From an uncultured Desulfovibrio sp. (GTDB lineage: Bacteria > Desulfobacterota > Desulfovibrionia > Desulfovibrionales > Desulfovibrionaceae), in the NCBI GenBank assembly GCA_910587035.1, contig CAJUMQ010000013.1:1334-65333 (forward strand): DNA of 64,000 bases, in the 5' to 3' direction. Below, piece by piece: positions 51,393-59,018 of this stretch. Every line of letters begins with the position of its first letter. Positions within the stretch are counted from its first letter, which is position 1. The notes beneath the pieces are model-generated. The model was not told where the DNA came from. It worked only from the letters and a program-made list of their open reading frames with translations, and did not search any database. A program made the translations under genes and the position numbers.

Positions 51393-53228
51393 ATGGGTTA
51401 CAAAAACCTGGGCCAGTGCGTTGCGGATCTGGAAGCGCATGGACATTTGCGCCGGATAGACATTCCCGTGGATCCCAACCTTGAAATGGCCGCCATTCAA
51501 CGCATGGCCTTTCGCAAGGGCGCTCCGGCACTGCTTTTCACGCGGCCCAAAGGCTCGTCTTTTCCCATGCTGGCCAACCTTTTTGGCACCAGGGAGAGGG
51601 TGAGGCACATCTTTAGGGACAGTCTGGCAACGGTTGAGTCCATTTTCAAGGCAAAAGCCGATCCGGCCTGGGTTTTGCGCAATCCGGCCAAAGCCGCAAG
51701 GCTATTGCCAGGGATGCCCAGGATGCTGCCTGCCAGAGCACGCAGAGCTCCCGTTCTGGACAACACCTGCGCAAAGAGCCAGCTGCCTGGTCTTGTCTCC
51801 TGGCCAGGGGATGGAGGCGCATTCATCACACTGCCACTGGTATACAGCGAACATCCGGATAAAAAGAGGCACGCCAATCTTGGCATGTACCGCATCCAGC
51901 TCTCCGGCAACGAGTACGGTGAGGATGAGGCAGGCCTGCATTACCAGTTGCAGAGGGGCATTGGCATCCACCATGCGGCCGCTCTGGCAGGTGGCAAAAA
52001 ACTGCCTGTGCATGTTTATGCCGGCGGATCGCCGGCACTGATCCTCTCCGCGGTAATGCCCATGCCTGAAGGCATGAGCGAGCTCATGTTCGCCGGCATT
52101 CTGGGCGGCAGGCGCATTGGCCTGGCCCGCCCCAAGGGGTTCTCCCTGCCTGTTCTTGGCGAGTGCGATTTTATGCTGAAAGGCCATGTGGCTTCTGGCC
52201 TGAAACCAGAGGGCCCCTTTGGCGATCATCTGGGCTACTACAGCCTGCGGCATGATTTTCCCGTGCTGCGCATTGAAAAAATTTTCCATCGCGATGACGC
52301 CATCTGGCCGTTCACATCCGTGGGGCGGCCGCCACAGGAAGATACAATCCTTGGTGAATTCATCCACGAGTTTACCGCCCCGCTCGTGCCCCAGGTTTTT
52401 GCTGGCGTGCGGGAGGTTCATGCGGTGGATGCGGCTGGAGTTCATCCACTTCTTCTGGCCATGGGCGAGGAGCGCTACATGCCATGGCACGACAGGCGCA
52501 AGCCAGCGGAGCTGCTGACCCATGCCATGCACCTGCTTGGCGTGACCCAGACGGCGCAGGCAAAATTTCTGCTTATTGCCGAAAATGCCCCAGGCCTGAC
52601 CGTGCGCGATGCACGCGCATTTATAAGCCATGTGCTCGAAAGATCAGATTTTTCCGAAAATCTGCATTTTCTGACCCGGGCCACCTGCGATACCCTGGAT
52701 TACAGCGGGAGCGCCCTGCATGAAGGCTCAAAGCTCATATGGGCCGTCTGCGGCCCCAAAAGACGCGATCTGGGGCATGAAACAGGTGAAATGCCTCCTT
52801 TGCCATCCGGTTTTGGCAATGTGCGCATGGCCAGCCCGGGGATTGCCGTAATTGGCGGTCCAGCCCATAAAATGCCAAGAGGCTGCCCGGATCCGGCCAT
52901 CGAAGAGTTGCTTGCTCCAGCTCTGGCCTCCTGGCCAAGGCGGGAAAGCTTTCCCTTTGTCATCATTGCCGATGATCCCGACTTTTGCGCTGCATCGTTT
53001 GACAATCTTCTCTGGGTTGCTTTCACCCGGGCGGATCCGGCCACAGATACCTATGGAGTCAATGCGGCCACGCAGGCCAAACATTGGAGCTGCCAGGCGC
53101 CCCTGATCCTGGACGCCCGCAAAAAGGGCTTCCATGCGCCGCCACTTGAGGACGACCCCGCCATAATCCGCAAAATCATGGAGCTGGCCAAAAAGGGCGC
53201 CCCCCTTGAAGGCCTGATTGACGAATGA
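51393..53228 (+). CDS. UbiD-family decarboxylase, probable menaquinone biosynthesis
   Basis: 611 residues. UbiD-fold prenylated-FMN decarboxylase: HLRRIDIPVDPNLEMAAI near the N-terminus, SGNEYGEDEAGLHYQLQRGI, LPVHVYAGGSPAL, EGPFGDHLGYYS and FPFTSVGRPPQED-type segment (reads WPFTSVGRPPQED). In bacteria using the futalosine pathway such a long UbiD homologue decarboxylates a naphthoate intermediate of menaquinone, the quinone used by the Dsr complex. The ATG at 51393 is chosen; a TTG at 51381 with a close AGGA is possible. Confidence 0.82.
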   Translation: MGYKNLGQCVADLEAHGHLRRIDIPVDPNLEMAAIQRMAFRKGAPALLFTRPKGSSFPMLANLFGTRERVRHIFRDSLATVESIFKAKADPAWVLRNPAKAARLLPGMPRMLPARARRAPVLDNTCAKSQLPGLVSWPGDGGAFITLPLVYSEHPDKKRHANLGMYRIQLSGNEYGEDEAGLHYQLQRGIGIHHAAALAGGKKLPVHVYAGGSPALILSAVMPMPEGMSELMFAGILGGRRIGLARPKGFSLPVLGECDFMLKGHVASGLKPEGPFGDHLGYYSLRHDFPVLRIEKIFHRDDAIWPFTSVGRPPQEDTILGEFIHEFTAPLVPQVFAGVREVHAVDAAGVHPLLLAMGEERYMPWHDRRKPAELLTHAMHLLGVTQTAQAKFLLIAENAPGLTVRDARAFISHVLERSDFSENLHFLTRATCDTLDYSGSALHEGSKLIWAVCGPKRRDLGHETGEMPPLPSGFGNVRMASPGIAVIGGPAHKMPRGCPDPAIEELLAPALASWPRRESFPFVIIADDPDFCAASFDNLLWVAFTRADPATDTYGVNAATQAKHWSCQAPLILDARKKGFHAPPLEDDPAIIRKIMELAKKGAPLEGLIDE

Positions 53229-53292
53229 TGGTTTTTAAAAATATCCTGTTTTATCATAAAATTGCCTTTGAATGGCAGCCACGGACAAAAAC

Positions 53293-54783
53293 ATGAAAAT
53301 CTGCCTTCTGCAATGTGATGTCTGTAATGGCGATCTGGCCGGGAATGTGGAAAAAATCATCCAGCTTGCGGAAAATGCAGCCGCATCCGGCGCGGAACTG
53401 TGCATTGTCCCGACTCATGCGATTTATGGTCCGGAAAGCGCGTTCTATCTTGCCCATGACGATTTTCGCGCCAGTTTCCATACAGCCTGCGCCTGTCTGG
53501 CAAAAAGGCTGCCAGTGCCCCTGCTTTGCGGCATGGAAACCGGCGCCATCCTTTTTTCTGGTGGCGTGTTTGTGGAGACAGCCAAAGAGCTGTTTTTCCG
53601 GGGCAATATAATTGCCACAGGTTCAGACCCTAATGATGATCTGCCCGCTGCCGACATGTTCATCCATCTTGCCCCCCGCAGGTTCGAGCCAGGGGGACAG
53701 CAAAAATTTGAAGATATGCTGGCAGCCGTGGCCCGCCAGAATAATATGTGGGCGGTAGCGCCAAACCTTTGCGGTGGTTATGGCAGCCAGATTTTTAATG
53801 GACAGAGTGTGGTTTACACTCCCCAGGGCAGATTGTATGCCCGCGGGCCCGCTTTCGCGCCTGGCCTGATTCAACTGGACACTGACAGGGACTCTGGTGA
53901 AATCCTCCCCACCTGCGCAAGTGTTGAAGATGAGCAATGGCGCGCCCTGGTGCTTGGCCTTGGGGACTATTGCCACAAGGCAGGGGTGAAAAAGGCCGTG
54001 CTGGGGCTTTCTGGCGGCATGGATTCTGCACTTGTGGCCTGCATAGCCTGCGCGGCCCTTGGCTCCGCCAATGTTACGGGCATACTCATGCCCTCCCCTT
54101 TCACCAGCCAGGCATCCCTTACGGATGCCTGCGAGCTGGCGCAAAATCTGGAGATGCCAACCCTGACCCTGCCCATTGAGCCTCTGATGACTGCCTTCAA
54201 GGACTGCCTGGCTCCGGTGCTGGAGAAATTTTCCGCCCAGGCAAATGATCTGACCTTTGAAAATCTCCAGGCCAGAATCCGCGGCATTCTGCTGATGGCT
54301 ACGGCCAATCGCAGTGGCGCTCTGGTACTCAATACCGGCAACAAAAGCGAGCTGGCCATGGGCTACAACACTCTCTATGGCGATACAGCTGGCGCCATTG
54401 CAGTCATTGGCGATCTGCTGAAAACCCGTGTCTATGAACTGGCCCGCTGGTATTGTGAAAAGGCCGGCGAAATGATCATTCCCCAAAACGTTTTTGACAA
54501 GGCCCCAAGCGCGGAACTGCGCCCCAATCAAAAAGATACTGACAGTCTCCCACCATATGACAGGCTGGATGCGATTCTCCATAATCTTCTATCCCACTAT
54601 GCCACCACTTCGGGAGAGATGGCGAAGGAAGCGGATGCCATACAAAAAAAAATACTGTCTTTCCAGTTCAAACGGGCCCAATGTCCGCCTCCACTTCTTG
54701 TCAGCGGGCAGCCTCTGGAGTTTTTCGGCGGCCCCATTGATGGCAGATACAACCCCATGAGCGACTGCGCGGAGGGCAAATGA
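53293..54783 (+). CDS. nadE: NAD+ synthase NadE with degenerate glutaminase domain
   Basis: 496 residues. The C-terminal synthetase domain is intact: ATP-pyrophosphatase P-loop SGGMDS (240-245), NTGNKSELAMGY and GDLLKTRVYEL. The N-terminal nitrilase-fold domain that normally releases ammonia from glutamine is decayed: the catalytic Glu region reads IVPTHAIYGP (Thr41 in place of Glu), and the stretch carrying the catalytic Lys and Cys is missing between about residues 105 and 115. The protein is shorter than the usual ~540. It probably uses free ammonia. Start 53293 matches family N-termini; an ATG at 53272 is possible. Confidence 0.88.
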   Translation: MKICLLQCDVCNGDLAGNVEKIIQLAENAAASGAELCIVPTHAIYGPESAFYLAHDDFRASFHTACACLAKRLPVPLLCGMETGAILFSGGVFVETAKELFFRGNIIATGSDPNDDLPAADMFIHLAPRRFEPGGQQKFEDMLAAVARQNNMWAVAPNLCGGYGSQIFNGQSVVYTPQGRLYARGPAFAPGLIQLDTDRDSGEILPTCASVEDEQWRALVLGLGDYCHKAGVKKAVLGLSGGMDSALVACIACAALGSANVTGILMPSPFTSQASLTDACELAQNLEMPTLTLPIEPLMTAFKDCLAPVLEKFSAQANDLTFENLQARIRGILLMATANRSGALVLNTGNKSELAMGYNTLYGDTAGAIAVIGDLLKTRVYELARWYCEKAGEMIIPQNVFDKAPSAELRPNQKDTDSLPPYDRLDAILHNLLSHYATTSGEMAKEADAIQKKILSFQFKRAQCPPPLLVSGQPLEFFGGPIDGRYNPMSDCAEGK

Positions 54784-56006
54784 ATTTGAAACTCCCCCCT
54801 GTACTAGGCGGATCCATGCTTATAGCTGGCACCGCCATTGGCGCCGGCATGCTGGGCCTGCCCATGATTTCCGCAGGCATGTGGTTCTACTGGTCCACAT
54901 TTCTGCTTGTGATCTCATGGTTCTGCATGCTTGGCTCAAGCCAGGCGCTTCTCGAGGTCAACCTGCATTTCAAGCCTGGCGACAGCTTTCACACCCTGAC
55001 TCTGGCCCTGCTGGGGAGGGGCTGGTCTCTTCTCAACGGCCTCTCCGTGGCATTTGTGCTATATACACTTGTCTATGCCTATGTGAGCGGCGGAGGCTCC
55101 GTTGTGCAGCACATGCTGACGCCGGTCATGGGGATTGCCCCACCCAGACTTTTGACCAGCCTGCTTTTTGGCCTGCTGCTGGCTGCATGCATCTGGTGGA
55201 GCTCCAGAGCCGTGGATCGTTTCTCCATAATTCTCATGGGTGGCATGGTGCTGGCCCTGGTCATGTCAATTGGCGGCATGCTCGGGGGGGCCAGCATGGA
55301 AACGATTTTGGACACCAGTGGCGAGGGCCGCTTCATATTCATCTGGTGCGCCGTTTCCACATACCTCACATCCTTCTGTTTCCATGCTTCGGTGCCAAGC
55401 CTGGTAAAATACCTGGGGCATGACAAAAAGGCCATTTCCAACAGCCTGCGCAATGGCACCCTCATCGCCCTTGTCTGCTATTTTGTCTGGATCATGGCCG
55501 CTGACGGCATTATCCCCAGAGAAGAATTCAAGGAAGTCATCGCCAATGGCGGCAATGTGGGCAACCTTTTGGCGGCCGCCGGCCTCAATCTCGGCACAGG
55601 GCTGATTTTGCGCTTTCTGGAGGCCTTTTCAATCCTGGCTGTGGCAACTTCATTTCTTGGCGCAGGTCTTGGCCTGTTTGATTACATGGCCGATCTCTGC
55701 AATTTCGACAACAGTCGCCTAGGGCGCACAAAAACCATGCTTGTAACATTTGCGCCACCCATGGTGTGCGGCCTCATATGGCCAGACGGTTTTTTGCCCG
55801 CCATTGGCTGGGCCGGCCTGGCATCCACCATCTGGGCTGTTATTGTGCCTGCCCTGCTCCTGCGGGCCTGCCGCCTCAAATATCCGGATGCCCTCTACAG
55901 GGCGCCCCTTGGGCGCGCCCTTGTGCCAATTCTGCTGCTGTACGGCATTCTCGTGGCGGTATGCCATACCTTATACGGATTCAACCTGCTGCCCATGTAT
56001 CAATAA
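54780..56006 (+). CDS. aromatic amino-acid permease, HAAAP family (TyrP/Mtr-like)
   Basis: 408 residues, eleven predicted helices. The N-terminal GGSMLIAGTAIGAGMLGLP is the hallmark of the HAAAP family, which imports tyrosine or tryptophan by proton symport in the inner membrane. Starts with an ATGA overlap with nadE. Which aromatic amino acid it carries cannot be told from the sequence. Confidence 0.88.
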   Translation: MNLKLPPVLGGSMLIAGTAIGAGMLGLPMISAGMWFYWSTFLLVISWFCMLGSSQALLEVNLHFKPGDSFHTLTLALLGRGWSLLNGLSVAFVLYTLVYAYVSGGGSVVQHMLTPVMGIAPPRLLTSLLFGLLLAACIWWSSRAVDRFSIILMGGMVLALVMSIGGMLGGASMETILDTSGEGRFIFIWCAVSTYLTSFCFHASVPSLVKYLGHDKKAISNSLRNGTLIALVCYFVWIMAADGIIPREEFKEVIANGGNVGNLLAAAGLNLGTGLILRFLEAFSILAVATSFLGAGLGLFDYMADLCNFDNSRLGRTKTMLVTFAPPMVCGLIWPDGFLPAIGWAGLASTIWAVIVPALLLRACRLKYPDALYRAPLGRALVPILLLYGILVAVCHTLYGFNLLPMYQ

Positions 56007-56027
56007 ATCTGTCAAGGCGGCCAGGCA

Positions 56028-56804
56028 ATGCGAATGCTGAATGTCACAAACAGACGCGGAACAAAAAAGCGCCTGACAAACTACATCCTGGCAAGACAGT
56101 CCGACCTGCTGGCAAAGGCCCTGGCGCCATGGCCACGCCGGGAGGCTCCACTACTTGAAGTCAATTGTGGCGATGGCGTCTTTTTGCCCCTGCTCTGGCA
56201 CAGCGGGTTTGATGTGATCGCCACCGAGCAGGATGCCGGGATGCGCATCAGGGCCCAGCAAAAACCCCTGCCGGACTGCGATGTGCGCGCGGCCACAGAT
56301 CAGGATCTGCCTTTTGACGATGATTCCTTTGACTGGGTGATTGTGCATTTAAATACCAAAGACAAAAAGGAAATAGCCAGAAGCGCGCGCGAAGCCTTGC
56401 GGGTGGCGCGCCTGGGGCTTATGCTGACTTTCTGGAACAGCGCGGCGCCAGCCATGCTTTGCGCGGGCGCAGCACGCAGGCTGGCCGCCCTCAACAAGGC
56501 TCTGCCCTGGTGGCGTGTTTGGGGGGCGGCGCAGGCTTTGCGCATAGGCAGGCAAGTGGGGATGGGGACACTTTCCACTCCTCCGTGCACATGGCGTGAC
56601 GGTGGCTGGCTTGCGGCCCCCAATGAAAAAATAACCTGGCTGCCGCTGGGCGCATGGGGTATCGTGCGGCTGGACATGTCTCCCGGCGTGCCCCTGACAG
56701 GTCTGGCATTGAGGATAGGCCCGGCGCTTTCCAGACCACAGCCGGCAATGGAATATTCGCAAAAAAATCTGCCATCTCAATCCCAAGGTGCAGGGACGAC
56801 ATGA
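56028..56804 (+). CDS. class I SAM-dependent methyltransferase
   Basis: 258 residues. Rossmann methyltransferase motifs: LLEVNCGDGVFLPLL (motif I, with Asn for the usual glycine), an acidic residue in VIATEQD (motif II), DLPFDDDSFDWVIVH (motif IV). Typical of Methyltransf_11 proteins acting on small molecules or lipids; substrate unknown. The end overlaps the next gene by ATGA, so the two are coupled. Confidence 0.8.
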   Translation: MRMLNVTNRRGTKKRLTNYILARQSDLLAKALAPWPRREAPLLEVNCGDGVFLPLLWHSGFDVIATEQDAGMRIRAQQKPLPDCDVRAATDQDLPFDDDSFDWVIVHLNTKDKKEIARSAREALRVARLGLMLTFWNSAAPAMLCAGAARRLAALNKALPWWRVWGAAQALRIGRQVGMGTLSTPPCTWRDGGWLAAPNEKITWLPLGAWGIVRLDMSPGVPLTGLALRIGPALSRPQPAMEYSQKNLPSQSQGAGTT

Positions 56805-57925
56805 AGCTGTCATTTACAGACAAAATCGGGGCATGGGCCCATGAGCACAAAAAACTTGCATATCTGGCCTGTTTTCTGCTTTGCTGCGCGATTGTTGCCG
56901 GCGGCTGGTTTGGCTGGCGTCAATATCAGTACATGCAGACCAGCCAGTATGCCTTTGAAAAACTGAAGCAGGCCCTGACGCCGCCTGACACGGAAGCTTT
57001 GGCCCATCTTGTGGATTTCCGCTCCCTCAGTGGCGATTTGTCGGACGCCATCAGCAAAAGTTTCCCTTTTTACAAGGCCGGACCGGATCAGCAGAGAAAC
57101 ATCAGTCATATTCTGCAGACAGCCCTGCTGCAAAGATTTCTTGAGAAGGAAAAAACGCCATCCCCTCTGGCAGACATGAGCGAGGAGGATCTTCTCAAGC
57201 AGGAACTGCGGATTATGCCCCCAGACTTTCTCACCCAGCTCATCGGCAGCATGGCGCTAAGAGAAACAAGCGGAGACAAGGCTCTCATAAGCGCAAAGAT
57301 CGAGAATCCCATCCTGGGGCGCAACTTCACAATTATGCTGGGCATGAACAAAACCCGCGCCGGCTGGCGTGTGGATCATGTGGCCAATGCCAGGGAGATG
57401 GTGATGCAGCTGCGTGATGCCATGCTGGCCAGGCATGCCAAGCTGCGCCACGTTTTTGTTGAGAAAAATGCGGCCACAACAAAAAAAATGAATCAGCTCC
57501 TGCCCATACAGTCCTGCACAGTGGATGCCGGTCTGCTCTCTGATCACAAGACTCTTTTGATGGTTGTGAATATAATCGCCCGCAACCAGGGCCAATACCA
57601 GGTGAACAATTTCAATGTCGATACTTCCATCTATGGAAAATCCGGCAAGCTGGTCCTTAGACGTTATCTGAATACGGCCAAACCGGTGGCCCCTGGCGAG
57701 GATTTTGACCATCGCTGGAATTTCGAGCTGGAGGCATCATCGGAACTTGGGCGCGCCATTCTTGCCAATGCGCCACTGCAGTGCAAGGCCGCCTGGCAGA
57801 CCCTCGGAGTGAACAATGGCGAGGTCTGGCATATTGTGGAAGTCCCCAATCCCGATCGCCAGTGCTCCCTGGCCGGCCATGACCATCCGGAGGGCTTTTG
57901 CCAAACTCCGGTCTTTTTGCGATAA
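56801..57925 (+). CDS. membrane-anchored DUF2939-like protein
   Basis: 374 residues. One N-terminal membrane segment (about 18-37, LAYLACFLLCCAIVAGGWFG) precedes a segment typical of DUF2939 (FEKLKQALTPPDTEALAHLVDF near 50), in which a short helix pair ends in the LVDF motif. The rest is a probably periplasmic region with no known domain. Start at 56801 overlaps the methyltransferase stop. Function unknown. Confidence 0.7.
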   Translation: MKLSFTDKIGAWAHEHKKLAYLACFLLCCAIVAGGWFGWRQYQYMQTSQYAFEKLKQALTPPDTEALAHLVDFRSLSGDLSDAISKSFPFYKAGPDQQRNISHILQTALLQRFLEKEKTPSPLADMSEEDLLKQELRIMPPDFLTQLIGSMALRETSGDKALISAKIENPILGRNFTIMLGMNKTRAGWRVDHVANAREMVMQLRDAMLARHAKLRHVFVEKNAATTKKMNQLLPIQSCTVDAGLLSDHKTLLMVVNIIARNQGQYQVNNFNVDTSIYGKSGKLVLRRYLNTAKPVAPGEDFDHRWNFELEASSELGRAILANAPLQCKAAWQTLGVNNGEVWHIVEVPNPDRQCSLAGHDHPEGFCQTPVFLR

Positions 57926-57980
57926 TCCGGAAAATAAGTTTGTAAAATCTGTATTATGCGCTTGATTCAGGGAGGCGCCA

Positions 57981-58733
57981 ATGAAAAGTCGTTCAATCCA
58001 CCTGTCGCTGCATATCCATAAAGATCCGGATGCCATGGCCGAACGCGCAGCGCATCTGTTCGCGGCCGCATGCGAGGAGGCCGTAGCCGAAAGAGGCATT
58101 TTCCGGGTCGCACTCTCAGGCGGCCAGACCCCATCGCGCCTTTTTCGCCTGCTGGCCAAGCCGGACTGGTCGGACCGCCTGCCATGGGATAAAATGATCT
58201 TCTTTTGGGTGGATGAACGCTGTGTTGGCCCTGATCATCCAGAAAGCAACTATGGCCTTGCGCGGCGGGAACTGCTCAGTCATGCGCCAGCCACCCATTT
58301 CTACAGAATGCGCGGCGATGAGGATCCGGTTGAAGCGGCCATGCGTTATGAAAAGCTTTTGCGCGAGGAGTTCAACATCGGTCCAAATGCCATTCCACGC
58401 TTTGATTTCATGCTGCTTGGCATGGGAGAGGATGGCCATACCGCTTCAATTTTTCCCAATTCGCCCATCCTTTCCGAAAAAAAGAGGCTGGTGGCCGATG
58501 TTTATGTGCCAGAGCGCAAGGCGGATCGCATAACCCTCACCCTGCCGGTAATCAACAACTCCCGTTGCTGCATGTTTATGGTCAATGGCGCCGAAAAACA
58601 CAATGCTCTTGCCAGGGTGTTGAACCTTCTGACACCTCCCACACTACCAGCCCAGCTTGTGCGCCCCCAGAGCGGCGATCTGGTCTGGATTGTGGATGAA
58701 GCCGCAGCCACCGGCAACCCGGACGCGAACTAG
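57981..58733 (+). CDS. pgl: 6-phosphogluconolactonase
   Basis: 250 residues of the DevB/SOL family, hydrolysing 6-phosphogluconolactone in the oxidative pentose phosphate pathway. Motifs: VALSGGQTPSRLFRLL, FFWVDERCVGPDHPESNYG and LLGMGEDGHTASIFP. AGGGAGG precedes the ATG. No other pentose-phosphate gene lies nearby. Followed by a hairpin array and a bidirectional terminator. Confidence 0.93.
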   Translation: MKSRSIHLSLHIHKDPDAMAERAAHLFAAACEEAVAERGIFRVALSGGQTPSRLFRLLAKPDWSDRLPWDKMIFFWVDERCVGPDHPESNYGLARRELLSHAPATHFYRMRGDEDPVEAAMRYEKLLREEFNIGPNAIPRFDFMLLGMGEDGHTASIFPNSPILSEKKRLVADVYVPERKADRITLTLPVINNSRCCMFMVNGAEKHNALARVLNLLTPPTLPAQLVRPQSGDLVWIVDEAAATGNPDAN

Positions 58734-58741
58734 TGAGATGT

Positions 58742-58872
58742 CATGTTTTTACTGTCGTAAAAACATGAAGATCGCAAAGCAAAAAACGTGGCTTTTGCTT
58801 TGCTCACGCCGCCGCTGGCGGCGCGCAATCCCTGATCGGGTTTGCACCTATTGTCGCTTGACGCGACAATAG
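58742..58872. repeat. array of four consecutive perfect hairpins
   Basis: Within 131 bases: CATGTTTTTAC/GTAAAAACATG (58742-58767, 11-base arms, 4-base loop), GCAAAGCAAAA/TTTTGCTTTGC (58774-58803, 11-base arms), CGCCGCC/GGCGGCG (58807-58823, 7-base arms, 3-base loop) and CTATTGTCGC/GCGACAATAG (58848-58872, 10-base arms, 5-base loop). None has a T-run, so they are not ordinary terminators. A composite palindromic repeat or structured RNA is possible. Confidence 0.8.
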
Positions 58873-58947
58873 ACCATTCACCAGTTGCAAAGCTCCGGTT
58901 GCTGTCTCCTAATTCGGCATTGGGCTGGGTTATGGGAATGACAAAAT

Positions 58948-58984
58948 AAAAAAGACACTGTCAGCATTGGCCGGTGTCTTTTTT
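58948..58984. terminator. bidirectional Rho-independent terminator
   Basis: AAAAAAGACAC (58948-58958) pairs with GTGTCTTTTTT (58974-58984), giving A- and T-tracts on both sides. It serves pgl on the plus strand and the flavoprotein gene on the minus strand. Confidence 0.85.
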
Positions 58985-59018
58985 AAGGGAATCCGGGGAA
59001 AGCACCCCGGGCTCAAAA

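Noticed and set aside
58742..58872. CRISPR array
   Set aside because: The four hairpins differ in sequence and there are no constant repeats with spacers; no cas gene is in the window.
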